DNA of 25,546 nt from Chromera velia (Eukaryota; Sar; Chromeraceae). The stretch covers positions 2,473 to 28,018 of the forward strand of contig JAHBMJ010001286.1 in assembly GCA_018398765.1 (NCBI GenBank). Direction: 5' to 3'. Numbering within the stretch: position 1 is the stretch's first letter; each line of letters opens with the position of its first letter. Shown here piece after piece: positions 9,201 to 21,161 of this stretch. Under the pieces are notes generated by a model. The model did not search any database, had not been told where the DNA came from, and saw only the letters and a program-made list of their open reading frames with translations. The position numbers and the translations under genes were made by a program.

Positions 9201-12200
9201 CAAGAAAGGATAAGGAAGATCAGAATACTCCATTTGATTTTGCAAACCCAGGACTGTTCAATGCGGTTTCATATATCATTTGTTTTTTCTCTTCTTCAGG
9301 GAAAGTTGATGAACTATCTGTTCATTCGGGATCTCACCAACGACCCAGAGTGGCCCCTGAACATGTGGTCGGCCAATTTCTACGAGACGCAGGCGAATAG
9401 ACTGCCTGCTCTCCTGCTGAGCCACGTGGATGCCTTCAAGGAACAATTAGCGGCGTTCGAGTTGGTGGGAGAGTTCAGGGATGCCGTGCCTCTTCGAGAC
9501 GTCATTGTGGGCACAGAGGGAATCCAAAAAGTGGCAGACTCGATTCTACAGGCAGCATCGGCAGCCAAGGGGGACGCAGAAGGTCTGCCTACCTGAGTCT
9601 CTTCACTCTGAACATAAAAGTATGTGCGTGTCTCATTTGCTCATAGGCACATGCGCACGTAGGTCTGCCTCTCTTTGTCTCTCTCGCGTACACGTAAAGA
9701 CGTTTCACTCAAAGAAATACTTTCTGTTTCCACTATGCTCCCACATGACAGAAACGTGCTCCGATAAGACGTCTTGCCAAGTTGCTCGATTTGACCTCTG
9801 TGCTACAACATGACGTCTTTCCGCTCAACTTCAAGCCATTGTTCCCTGCATCGCTCTACGCATTCCTGTGGAATCGTTGGCATTGAATACGTCCATCCAT
9901 TCGACTCTCAGACCGATTGATGCTCTCTGTGTGTGGGTGCAGGTGTTGTCGGCAATGTCCGCAAACTGTTCTCTGGAGGGAACGCCGGAATGGACACTGC
10001 CGTGGATGCCGTCAGACCTGTCAGTTTAAGTGGAAGACGATCGAGGGGGCGCTTCTGTCAAGCCGACCCCCAGCATCAGAACAGCTCCATTCGCACGGAT
10101 TCTTTATTGTTGCTCCCTGTATGCGTCGATTCACTGTCCTGAATTGATGAAGGGACTTCGACCAGAGCGACAGATGAACGCGAAATGTTCCGATGTTCTA
10201 TCCGTAAATCGTTCAAACCAGGTATGAATGAAGGCACGCGTGTGTTTTGATTTGATTATTTCCTCGCATGCAGTCTCCTGGAGGCAGCGCAACTCTAGTA
10301 GCAGACTCTGAGAAGGCCGTCCAGGAAGCCCAGAGCATCGGGGCGAGGCTCGAGGAGGTGGCTGAGCAGATCCGGGCAGGGGCGGCAGAATGCCAGGGGG
10401 GGGGAGTGTGTGAAACAGCCTCACTCCATGAACTGGCCGTGGAGCTGACGGAGCTGGAAGAGAGGTCGAGGGAAGTGAGGTCCCTCTTGGGGTCTCAAAC
10501 CACGGAGGTGGGTTGCATGGTTTGTCTGTCCGTTTCTGTCAGCATGCATGTGCACACTTGGGGACAGTCAGTCAGTCAAGAACTTGACAAGCAGACGTTG
10601 TGCAAGAGAGACGAGGTGTGAATGGAAAGAGGAAGGAATCTGGGTTAGCTTTTTTGTAACTACATCTCCTCGCGACCCTCCTGGCAGACTTCTCTACATA
10701 TGCGTAGAGACTTGCATATCCAACGCTCAGTTTTTGTGTGTGTCTTTCTCTCCTGTGTTCTCCTCTGCAGCTCAGCAACGTGCGCATCAAATACTATGAA
10801 GACGTTGCAAAGCCCATCTTAGAGCATCCCATTGTAGGGGATGCAGGAAAGGTGGTGTTAGAAGGTCTGGAGGTTCTGAAGGAGAACGTCATCACCCCGG
10901 AAGTCCGGACGGTCCTCAGCACGCTGTCGAATCACGTTCTCTCAGCAGTACCCGAAATCGTGCAGGGAGTGAAAGTTGCAGCGGAGGCGGTGTGGGTCGT
11001 GTTGCAGCCGATTTTGGTGGACACTTTATTGATTGCACTGGAAGTAGCGTTTGATTTGATCACCCAATGGGGTTGGGTTATCTCGGCCGTGCGGATGTTG
11101 TATAAATTCTACAAGTGGGCCACCACGTATGCGCCCGAGCCCTCTCGTCTGTGTGTCCCCGACCACCAGTTGAAGTGTTGCTTCGATACGGTGATGGAGT
11201 GGGCAAAGGTGGCAAAGAAGACCAAGGGAGAGTCAGAATTTTTGAGGGAGACGGGGAAGAGGTTTGAAAAGTCTCTGCAACAAACCTGGAGGGACTGGGT
11301 GGCAGGGACACGACCAACTGCGTTCATCCAGACGGAGTCTCAGTGCAATGCGTGGACGACATCGATGTGAGTGAGCTGCATGGGGTCGATCAATAGTCAG
11401 GAATGGAGGGGTCGTAGGGGAGTTGGAGTTTGATTGTGATGATGGAAGTGAGAATAGGGCTTGCTCGATTCAAAGCCTTATGGGGATGGGAAGGAGAGGG
11501 GAGGAATGGCAAAATTTGATATCTAGGAGTTTGCTCTGCAGTTTCGCACATGAAATCAATTCTGTTCTCGGACTTTCTGCTTCCTTTTCCTTATGCAGGT
11601 ACTATGACAGTCCTGGGAAGATCTTGGAGGTAAGTGAAATCTTTGTCTCGTGTCATTGTTTGTCATTCATTTTGAAAGGGAGGGGCGGGGCGGTCGTGTT
11701 GTCTCCCCCCTCTCACTGCGTTTTCTCTGTTTGCCTTTCTGGTCATTTGTGTTTGGTCCTTGGCATCTCACTATCTCAGTGTCTTTCTTGACTCGCCTTC
11801 CACAGTGACACGAATGACAGAAGTTGCTCGCAAATTCCACAGACACCAGAAGTATTCGCACCTCGAGACCTCATTGTCTCGCAATTTGAGAGACTGGCAG
11901 TAGGATCATACTGATTCTCCTCATCGGAATGCAGGCCGACGGGGACGAGTTGGGAGACAAAGCGCTGGACGGTGTGAAATCTGCTGATGCCATCATGCTG
12001 GAGCAATTGAAGCTGATGGGTGAAAGGCCTCTGAAGAAGAGGCAGAGGACAGACCTGCAAAGTCTGGCTTCGGGGCAGAGCGCAAAGGGAATGTGGCTGG
12101 TGCACGAGAAGTCAGCGACCCCTGTGACATTCTTCAGGTGGACCCCCGATGGCGCCCTCCACTTTTCGGTCAGTCAGTCAGGCAGTGAGTCATGCGACAC

Positions 12201-12374
12201 GTACCAAGAGACGCAACCCGGTCTCCGCAATTGAAGAGGACCAATAACGCGGATCACGATGTAAAAGTGATGAGATACATCGTGATGACTGTACTACTTC
12301 AGGGTGTAGAGGGAATAGGTTTTTCTGCAAGAGCGAACGTTGCACATACATGGATTTCTGCATTGGTTCGTTGG

Positions 12375-12407
<33 letters not shown>

Positions 12408-15400
12408 GATGATGATGATGATAATGATGAAAAGTATGCCCATGTCGTTGTCTGTGCAGGAGAAATCGTTTTTGACTGGCCTGAAGTCTCACGTGACTGC
12501 CAAGATGCAATGCCGATCCTTTCTGTCGAAGCCGAGAGATAAAGACACGAGGTCAACGCTTCAGCAGAGAGGACAGGTCAGTGACGGGCTGAATGGAATG
12601 TGTGAGTGAGAGAATGAAAGATTGCTTGGTAGAAGAACGAGGGAGGCTAGAACGGTTGGAAGGAAGGGCTGACTCACATCTAAGGCGGCCGGGAGAGGAA
12701 TCAAATCTTACAGTGAACGTGTTTGGGCGTATGCATCAATGAATGTGTCCGTTTACAATGACTGCACGACGGCTTTCTGCCTCTTCATCTCTTCTACGAA
12801 AACAAAAGCGGAAGTCCACATGCGTGTACGGCAAAAACAGGTGTCCAGCCCAGTAGCCATGCGGGTGCTCTCAAGGAAGCCCTGTCTATTCGAGGATTGT
12901 GTTCTCTTTTCTTTTGTTTTCTTTCCTTTTCTTTTCAAGCAATCTGTACTGATCTCCGCAACCACTTGCCACATGAATCCATGGCTGCCTCACGCTCACT
13001 TTCTTCATTGTGCCCCGAGGCGCTTTCCGATTCTCTTGACTGCAGGTGATTCAGACTCTCATCAAGACAGTAGGGTCCGACACGGGAGCTCCGAGTTCTT
13101 TCAGGATGCAGATGAAGATTCCAGTCAGCGTTCTTCGAAAGGGCACCCTCGGTATTCCCTTCTACCTCAAATTGAAGCCTGTGCCTGTCCCCCAACGAGC
13201 AGACTTCCCCTGTGGAAACGGGATCTCAACGTTGGGAGCCAACCCGAACAACGGGTCCGTCGTCCACTCGGACGACCCCGCAGAGGCCCCCTGCAAGGAC
13301 TTTTGGGCAACTCCGGAGGACGCACCGGATGTGCAACCTGAGAGTGCGCACTTGTGCAAACTCGCTAACGAGCTTTGCAAGTCAGTCGACTACACATGCA
13401 GAGAATTTATTTATTCTCCCATTTGTTTTTCAACCCAATCGTCTTTTCCTTCGCTTCTTCTGGCTGTCTGCCTCATTCGGCTTTCTTTTCTTTCGGCCTC
13501 AGATCTTCGTGCCTTCTCGCGTGTAAAAAGTCAATTAAGCAAAACAAACACCTAGAAATACGTTGGGTCCGAGCATTCCCTCGCAATTCATGATTCATGA
13601 AAACACTTTTGACAGAGTCTCATTTCAGGCATTTCATCCTTCCTACCTGTTTCGTCCCAGGTCTGCCTGTGCCCTCCTGCCGTCTGAAGAGGCCGCCTGC
13701 GACTCCATGTACGGCGGGAAGAAGATTTTTGACATCCGCGCTGCCATCGAGTACCTTGGAAGAGACGGGGCCGCAAAGAAGGGGAAGAAGAAGGAGGTGT
13801 TCCTTGAAGACTTCTGTGGGGTAAAGGCGAAAGACGCAGGGGAGGTCTTGAAGGAGAAGGAGACAAAGATCAGACGCGCCAACGCTCTGACAGTAGATGC
13901 TGAAACCGAGGGGTCCAGAGGAAGTAAACGAAAAATGATCAAGAAACGAACCCACCGAAGGCATTCGTCTGCCGCCTCCTCTCCTCCTGGGGCCTTCCTT
14001 GAAGAAGAAGAGGAGGAAGGGCAGATGACTGCACGACAAACAACTGCCACCGAGTCGCCGAGAAGGGCTTTTTTCCATTTGTTTGTTTCAAAGCCTCCAA
14101 ACAAGGTGATTCAGCCAGTGGCAAACAAATTTTGTTATGAGCAGATGCTTCCTCGTTGGCGTTGCGGATGGGAGGAGTGCCAGATCTGCCGGTAGGTGGG
14201 TGGGATGGGTTGGAAGGGTGGGAGACACCCGTCAAGGCAGAATGAGGGAAATGGAATGGTGGCCTTCCAAACACCTTTTCTGGAAAGCGGGCTTCCTTCT
14301 TGTTTTTTCAGAGAAGACCTTTTTGAATGAAAAATGGATTGGTCAGCTTTCAGCTATTTTGTCGATCGTTCCGGACGCGTGTTTGAGTGAACCGAGTTTT
14401 CTTTCTTTTCTGTGGTGACTGCATGCAGGCAAGTCGCCTCCTTCTTCTCAAGCAACGAGGGTTCTGCGGGGTGGGCCGCCTGCCGGGCCTTTCAGCGAAT
14501 CGCGGAGACCAGAGGAGAGGGGAGGTCACTGGTTCCCTGGGATTCCTCGAGGGTCCGGGGGGTCTCGAGGGCTTCAAAGTGCAAAGCGATACACACGCAT
14601 CTCAGCGCAAGGAACGCGAACCGCGTGGTCAGTCACATTCATCGAGCGGGCAAAGGCTATCAATCAATAGGGAGCGCCAAAACAAAGCTCTAAATCAATT
14701 GTGCGGTTTGGAGCTCATGATATGATGCATGTCGGTTGTGCTTTTGCCCTCTGACTCTGCACGAGTTTTTCTCGAAAGCAAATGGACGTGTGCAATGGAG
14801 CTGCAAAACTCTCTCCGGACTGCTCTGTCATTGTGGTTGTGATTGCAGCTTAAGGGCAGGCAGATTTCTCTTCAGCAAGCGTGCGAAGAGAACGGCTTCT
14901 GTGACGACAGCATAGAGGCAAGGCAGGGCAGCCAGGCAGAGGTCTCACTCGATCTGACTGGTCCCATTGAGTGGACGCTCCTTCCCTCAGGGTTCAGGGA
15001 GGGGAACATGGAGGGCATGGGGGGGAAGAAGTTGAGGAAAATGGAGGCAAGCGGACGGACTCTGCGGGAGGGGGGCAAGAAGAAGGTGGAGGTGGAGACG
15101 ATGTGCAGGTGGGTCTCTCAAGAGACTGTGTTTTCTCCCTTCTCTTCCTTCGTCGTCCTGCATATCTTTTCCACTGTGTGGCTTCATGCTTTCCTGAGGA
15201 GGGAGTCAAAGCCTTTTCTGCCTGATCTGCATTGAGTCCTCCTTTTTCGTTTTTTTTTTCTGAGGGATGGCTTCTTCCCTCATGATTAGAACGTGTGAAT
15301 TGTTAAGGTATTAATACATTATGGTCATTCAGATAGAAGATGGGAGGTCCGTTTTTGCGTCCAAAAATTGCGTCTCTCTGATGTCTGGTACTGCAGAATG

Positions 15401-17564
15401 TGTACGGAATATGCTTTCCGGGCTTGGGTAGTTCCTGTGATCTCAGAGAGAAGATCGAATCCCAAACGTCTGTGTGAGAGGATTCCCTTCTTTTTTGAAG
15501 AAGAGAAAGAAAGATGTTTTGAGGGACTGAAGTTCTTTCAGACTCTCTTTGGTGATGAAGCAAAGACAGACAAGGAAGAATCGAAAGACGCAATGCACGT
15601 CGTCGCAGTGTGCCGAAAAATCTGTTCCAATGTCCACAAACGAAACGGAGGAATGATCACCCCCGACGTCCTCCTCCCATTCCAAAAAGATCTCAAAGCC
15701 CTCCCCACCCTCGGGCCTGCCTTCTCAAAGTCAAGTCTTCATCTAGAGTTGGGTCCCGATTTGGAAGGAGAGGACGTGGATGAGGGAGAGAACAAACCTC
15801 CCCCAGGGTTCAATGAGACATGGTACCTTGAGGACGCCCAAGTGCATCAGCCGGGGTGGCTGAAGGTCTCGGTTAGGGCTAGGCTCCTTCAGGTTGGTGT
15901 GTCTTTCTGTAGAAAAGGACGGATGGTTGATTTGATATTTACTTGGATGATGCCCCAAGACGTCTCTCGTTTCCTGCATGAAGCCGCTTTTTGCTGTCCG
16001 GGACACGCATGCTCCCCTTGCTTTTGAAAGAAATTGATTTTTCCATCGGGTAGTGCGCAAGGACTAGTCAAGCGACGGAACGGCTTCCGTCTTCTCCTCA
16101 CAATTTTTGGATGCAGATCTTTTTGCCTAGTATGCCTTTTGGTCCGCTCGCCCTCTGTGTCTCTCTCTCTTTTTGAGCAGATTGCCGAAGCACTCGAGAG
16201 GACCTCACGGAAAATGAGGGCACGCCTGGAAGTCATGCACTGGGACGCGCACTACTCCGTCAGACACGTGTACCCCCAGTCTGGGCAGTCGGGTATCGTG
16301 ACCAGAATGACAGAGGAGGGCCTGATGTTCGCCTTGCAGAAGTTTCACCTGGTCTCTAGGTGGGTCGGTATGAGAGAAAAGACATGCAGACACAGAGATG
16401 CATTTCATGCTTTTCACATTCTCCATTCTCTTCGGGTCCCTTTCCCTCGGGCAGCCTCTGAAGAGTCAGCAGAAACGCGGGGTCTGGTGCAGAAAACGAA
16501 GGGAGGGAGGGAAGGAGGAACAGTAAGAGGAGCAGAAGCTCCAAATTTCTGTCTGGATTTTGTGCTTCTGGAAGGTCCACTTTTGCTGCTTCAGAGACTG
16601 GAAAGCTCGACAGATGGGTCGATTCAGTCAGAACGTTGGATTATTTTTTGTCATCTGTGTGCCATTTCCTTTCTGCCTGTGCAGGCACATCAAGGCCGGT
16701 TATGAGTTCTACGTTGCCGGGATGCCCCTCGTGCGTCCTTGTGAGTCTATGAATCGCATCGACGGTGTGATTTTGTTTTTTGAGGGCCTGAAGAGACCCC
16801 TCGAGGAAGTGAAGGACAGCCTGAAGGGGTTGGGGTCTGACATGGACGAGGTTCGTCTGTCTGTGTATTCAATGGGCCAGAGGGATCTTTTGAGGTCTTT
16901 CTTCTTCTTCTTCTTCTTCTTCTTCTTCTTCTTGACTTTGTGGTAATTCGAAGTCATTTGAGACACATAGAGACAAAAAACAAACAAAAAGGAAAAGCAA
17001 GACAATCGGATGGGGGGTGCTCTGGAGAGCGCGTCATGGGTCGACCTTGAGAGAGGCCCACAACCGGAGGAGAAACTTTTGAGAAGGAAGACGAGGGAGA
17101 ACAAAAGTACGTTTGTCGTGCAAGATGTGTTTACATGCACAAATCCACGTGTCCCTCAACGAAAACATGCTCAATTCTTTCTTTCTTTATGCAGGTCCCC
17201 CCTCCCGCTCTGCCAAAATCCTTCCGAGAGAGACGCGTGTGGAGGGCCCGCTCTGACGAGGCAGACAGAGTCCTTCAGTGCAGTAGACAGTCGTTGAGGA
17301 TCCACCAGCTCAGACAGGCTGTCTTCAAACAACTCCAGGCGGACATGAGGAAACTCCACGAGGGACTCAGGGACAGACACGTACGTGAGCTCAAATGAAA
17401 CGAGGGAACCAGCATGGTGGTATTAATGCTAAGAGTGAGATTGCACGAAACCAAACACCAGAGTTTTGGAGTGTCATGTACTGTTCTGTTCTCACGGCCG
17501 CGACAGCTGACCGTCAAAGGGAAAATGCTATAGTAAATGAACGAAGTCAGAAGTTCTTCATTAT

Positions 17565-17614
<50 letters not shown>

Positions 17615-19556
17615 AAGAATCTTCTTGACTACTCATTGAAGGACCTGAAGATGCAGGAGCTGTACGCAAAGTTGGGAAACCTAGTGCCTCCCGATTTTGT
17701 CTCTAGGTGGCAGAGGGCAGGGCACAAACTCCATGACGCTTTTTCGTTCCAAGAGGGGGAGAGAAATTGGCAGAAGGCAAGGTACTGGAAGGTTAGTCCG
17801 CCTCACTCTTGGTGAATGCACTTGAGAATCATCCTTTGTTTGTCTCTTTCTTTGCTGGTATGCTGGCTCTTTGGCTGCCTCCGAATATGTGTGCGTTTAT
17901 TGAAAGTATGAGGTTTTCACACATTTTGCCTGTATACTGCGGTGCAACAGTACAAGTGTGTGCACGTGTTTTTGATTGTTTTTGCATGCATGCGCTCCAT
18001 GCAACAGATATTCGAGCAGATCGAGTCTCAGTGTAGCCTGAGGGATATGAGCTCGTTCAAACACGGGGACATGTCGAGAGCCTTCACGAAGTGCTGCTTC
18101 TCCTCCCAGGAGATGTTCGTGGCAGGAAACCATCAAGTGTCAGTCAGTCAGTGAGTCAGCTAGTCGATCACTTAGTCAGTTGATTGTTGGCATTTTTGAT
18201 TTTGGACAAAGTTGAAACAAGTGGGAAGATGAGACTTTGAAATGCAGAAAGACAGTCTCACACATCCATCCTTTACATACGCAAAGAAAACAGCAAGCAG
18301 GCGGCCCATGATACCGTGTAAATATTGTCGAGTCAGTCAGGAAGTCACGCATCATCACAAATCTCTTAACAGGGACGAGTCATTTTTACACAGCCGATCC
18401 CCCTCATACAGCAGCGGGAAGCACCGCCAGGGCAGCGGCAGTTGCCCATGCCCCCTTGTCGTCGATCAGAAATTTGCGCTTTTCTTTAGTTTTTTTGAGG
18501 GTATTTATGATCCGATGTCTCAACCTGACTTCTTGAAGAATACTCAGAGAAAGAGTCTCAATTTTATTGCGGATGAGTCGAGGCCTGTGTCAATGAAGCG
18601 GTCATTTGTCTGTTCTTTCGCTCTTGTGCAGAGCCGTTATTTTCATGCGACTTGGTACGGTCATGAGGGTACTGGGTGCTCTCAAAGAGCGCGGCTTGTG
18701 GTCTCTCCTGAAGCGTCTGGTTGTCAAGAAGAGCCCCAGCAAGGGCGAGCACGTGTGGGCAGTCAAGCTTCTCTCGGTATTGGTGGCTGCGTTTCAGAGG
18801 ATGATCGACTTCAATGAGAGAGAGTTCAAGGTTGGTTTTTTCTTACCGGGGTTTGGTGTGCCGACACAACCGGGGTTTTCTTACCGGGGTTTCTTACCGG
18901 GGTTTGGTTTTTTCTTACCAGATCTCTCTGTGCGTAGGCCGACACAAACACAAACACACGTACGCGATTCAAGCTGGTTGTGTTTGCATGAAGAAAAGTG
19001 TTTCATTCAATGCTCTGCGAGCTTGGAAGAAAAACGGTACCCTGACACATCTACATAATCAGTCAGAGTGTCATCAGTCATCCCTGCATTCACCGTGCAC
19101 CCATTCACGCAGACCAATCGATCGAATGGATCAGGTTGCGGAGCTTCATTTCCCTTTTTTGTGAAGTGCCCGTGCTTCAAATTTGGACAGCGGTATCGGA
19201 TCCTTCTCTCTCTCTCTCCCGCTCAGGCATGGTTGCAATTTTGGTTTCTCTCTTCTGGTATGTGCTGCGCACAGATGCACGAGGGCGCGTTCAGGTCGAT
19301 GCAAGACATCGCCACGGAACTTCGCGAGCACCGAAGGCGTGGTCTGTCGCACTTCTTCGCACGTCGCTTCGAGGTGGCAAAAAGGAGGGGCAAGAAAACT
19401 GTGAATGCAGTTGCAAAGCGCCTCTCGAAGGTTGGGGGGGCGCTGGATAAGCTGATTTCAACTTTGGAGTCCGAGGCTTCACCTGAAGACAGGAAACGTC
19501 TAGCCCTCAATCGAGAAGGACACGACATGTGCGATAAAAACACACAAACCCGTTGA
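6211..19556 (+). CDS. Giant secreted protein of unknown family, 26-exon model
   Basis: Exons: 6211-6291, 6402-7307, 7666-7846 or -7975, 8013-8099, 8308-8486 (or from 8266), 8720-8938, 9300-9582, 9943-10019, 10153-10221, 10274-10507, 10771-11366, 11599-11629, 11935-12168, 12460-12576, 13046-13380, 13661-14191, 14429-14627, 14849-15108, 15397-15892, 16181-16359, 16685-16850, 17195-17380, 17615-17791, 18008-18150, 18632-18830, 19275-19556. Phases agree at every junction; only the third intron, between exons 3 and 4, is ambiguous. The product is about 2,150-2,200 residues. Exon 1 is a signal peptide (MGCCWVFRLLWVTCFFLLAR, cleavage near GLA). Exons 2-4 are highly charged, acidic and probably coiled-coil. 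Exon 11 carries a hydrophobic helix pair. Later exons are mixed alpha with scattered Cys and Trp, and the last is basic. I recognise no domain. Without exon 1, an internal ATG at 6576 would give a cytosolic form. It is one gene because no exon forces a stop. Confidence 0.75.
6402..8099 (+). other. Acidic coiled-coil N-terminal region of the giant protein
   Basis: Exon 2 (302 codons) opens with a Gly-rich stretch made by a G homopolymer near 6475-6485. It becomes Glu/Arg/Lys/Gln-rich and helical (residues from about 86 onward), with a basic RERERQRQR-like patch followed by acidic Ser clusters (DISDDDSS). Exons 3-4 continue with long Asp/Glu/Ser runs (DYSDDDEE, ETETER). The composition suggests a charged coiled coil and a disordered acidic, possibly phosphorylated or cation-binding region. 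Roles are inference. Confidence 0.6.
9043..9086. repeat. GAAA/GGAA microsatellite in an intron
   Basis: An imperfect purine tetranucleotide repeat (AAGA, GGAA) lies within the intron 8939-9299 of the giant gene. It has no coding content. Confidence 0.85.
10771..11366 (+). other. Hydrophobic helix region of the giant protein (exon 11)
   Basis: This is the largest internal exon (596 bases, phase 0 to 2). Its middle (about 10978-11115) encodes the most hydrophobic stretch of the protein, including VVLQPILVDTLLIALEVAF then WGWVISAVRMLYKFYKW. These could be a membrane hairpin or amphipathic helices. A Cys-containing segment (LCVPDHQLKCCF) and a basic helical segment follow. It ends at a strong GTGAGT donor. 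Confidence 0.6.
11599..11629 (+). other. 31-base microexon of the giant gene
   Basis: It is bounded by TTATGCAG and GTAAGT. It takes phase 2 from exon 11 and returns phase 0, encoding YYDSPGKILE after the split Met codon. Skipping it would shift the frame, which supports its being constitutive. Confidence 0.65.
12379..12430. repeat. GT and GATG microsatellites in an intron
   Basis: An uninterrupted GT run (about 12379-12406) is followed by GATGATG repeats to about 12430, just upstream of the acceptor at 12459 in the giant gene. Confidence 0.85.
16899..16934. repeat. TTC microsatellite in an intron
   Basis: About twelve TTC units lie near the 5' end of the intron 16851-17194 of the giant gene. 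Confidence 0.85.
17570..17611. repeat. GT microsatellite abutting a splice acceptor
   Basis: About 21 GT units run directly into the CAG acceptor ending at 17614, so the repeat occupies the place of a pyrimidine tract in the intron 17381-17614. Confidence 0.85.
18836..18920. repeat. Short minisatellite (TTCTTACCGGGGTTT unit) in an intron
   Basis: Four copies or partial copies of a unit like TTCTTACCGGGGTTTGGT lie at the start of the intron 18831-19274, directly after the donor GTTGGT. Confidence 0.75.
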
Positions 19557-19809
19557 TTTTACTCAAATATATAATGGTATGATGAGTATGAATCATCTCT
19601 TGAGCCGGTTAGATTTTTAGTAAAAGACTAGTAAAAACTACTAGTAGTAGTTAAAAGATGTTAAAAGCTTATACTTTCACTTTAAAGAACTGAATTAATC
19701 TTCGAATTAATTAAATTGATCTATTATATTTTTCGATTTGCAAAGATTTACCACTTAATCTGCCGTCTAATTCATCGTTATAATCTTTATAATCATTAAC
19801 GATGCATCG

Positions 19810-20385
19810 CTTAGGCTTAGACCGTCGCTATCAGGCTATAAAAGAACGCTTAACATTCGGCTGGTGTTATAGTACCGCAGTTTGATCTTCCTATAAAGCT
19901 TAGACTATACGCTACCCTGCAAAGACTTAGTAATTTAGACGGGAATCTAAAGGGATTTAGACAGGAATTTAGAGGAATTTTGACAGGAATTTAGACAGGA
20001 ATTTAGAGGAATTTAGATGAATTTAGCTGGGAATCTAAAGGAATTTAAAGACAGGAATTTAGAGGAATTTAGTAAATTTAGGAGGCCGATTTCTCATGAA
20101 CTATGATCAGTTAGAACTTAATCGATATTAATGGTGCTTATAGATCTATATTGGAACTATAAGCACCGTTAATATCAAGCTCTAACTCATCATAGTTCAT
20201 AACTATTGACCTCCAAAGTTTAGGAATTTAGAGCTCTAAATTCCTTTAGATTCCTGCCTAAATTCCTCTAAATTCCTGTCTAAATTCCTCTAATTCCTGT
20301 CTAAATTCCTAGGCATTTGCAGAATAGACTATAGGGCAGTTGCCTTTTATGACAGGGCTAACTGGTCTTAGCCAGGGTCTTAGAC
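19810..20385. repeat. Large AT-rich foldback (inverted-repeat) element
   Basis: Inner arms at 20101-20143 and 20157-20195 are close reverse complements (one 4-base gap and a few mismatches) around a ~13-base loop near 20150. Outside them, GGAGG...GAA near 20082 pairs with TTC...CCTCC near 20197. Then arrays of GGAATTTAGACAG/GGAATTTAGAG units on the left (about 19930-20080) pair with CTAAATTCCTGTCTAAATTCCT arrays on the right (about 20235-20312). Weaker outer pairing (GCTATAAAAG region near 19838 against CCTTTTATGACAGGGC near 20342) extends the structure. It has no coding content and looks like a foldback MITE or a satellite-bearing hairpin. It lies between two convergent genes. Confidence 0.75.
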
Positions 20386-21093
20386 TTCTACGTCTTGTAC
20401 TGCGTTTGAGACTGGTTCCGATGTCGGGACATGAAGAAGCGTGCATCCTGATCACCATCCATCACCATCCAGGCTCCACCAACCTGTGACATGTCAAATT
20501 TTTGACACGCTACAGATAGGAAGGCAGGCTTGCATGCATCCTGATGGACACGTACGGGGCTGCATAGGCACCGGCCGGTCTTCTGGGAAAGAACAGACTT
20601 GCATACAGAATGAATGTCCATGAAATGCGATCGACTTGGACGATTCACTTTAAATTCACCCGATCGGCTCTCTCCCGGGCCCCATTCATTCTTTGAGACG
20701 AATGCCACCGTGAATTGTCGAGCCTTTAGAATGGACATCTTTTCTGAGAGTCATGTTATACGACCGACCATGGAGTATGACAGATACAGTACTCGTGTGA
20801 ATGCTCTCTCTCTCGGGATGCGTTCCAACACGACACCCACTTTCATTTGCCGCAAAATGGATACATCGGAAAAAATTTTCATTCAACTGACAATTAAGCA
20901 GAAGATTGATTCTCTTTTTTCCTCTCAAATGCAACAAGAAAACAGTGATCGAAGGGCGGGTGCTTTCTTTTCAGAAAGAAAACTGCATGACTGCATGAGA
21001 CCTTCCGGTCTCGTCCTCACTCACTCTCGCATGCAAGTTTGCACGCTTCGCCATAAAGAATTTTCAAGCTGCAACTGCTCTGCCTGGATTTCT

Positions 21094-21096
<3 letters not shown>

Positions 21097-21125
<29 letters not shown>
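21097..21125. repeat. CT microsatellite
   Basis: A TC/CT dinucleotide run about 36 bases downstream of the LPMO stop, probably in its 3' UTR on the minus strand (GA on the transcript). Confidence 0.85.
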
Positions 21126-21129
<4 letters not shown>

Positions 21130-21161
21130 GTCTCTGCCAGGCTGACGTCTTATGCATCAGT

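Larger units (their letters stand above)
19557..21161. other. Convergent intergenic region
   Basis: Between the stop of the giant gene and the stop of the LPMO gene I see the AT-rich foldback element, a CT microsatellite (about 21097-21125) and no convincing gene. ORFs on either strand at 20388-21210 have no recognisable features, and one runs into the CT repeat. Parts will be the 3' UTRs of both flanking genes. Confidence 0.5.

Noticed and set aside
18242-18817. 191-codon + strand open frame overlapping exon 18632-18830
   Set aside because: Its frame is incompatible with the phase-2 donor at 18151, and the other frame continues in phase to exon 19275.
20388-20738. 116-codon minus-strand open frame
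   Set aside because: No motif and no signal or membrane features; overlaps the opposite-strand frame and probable UTR sequence.
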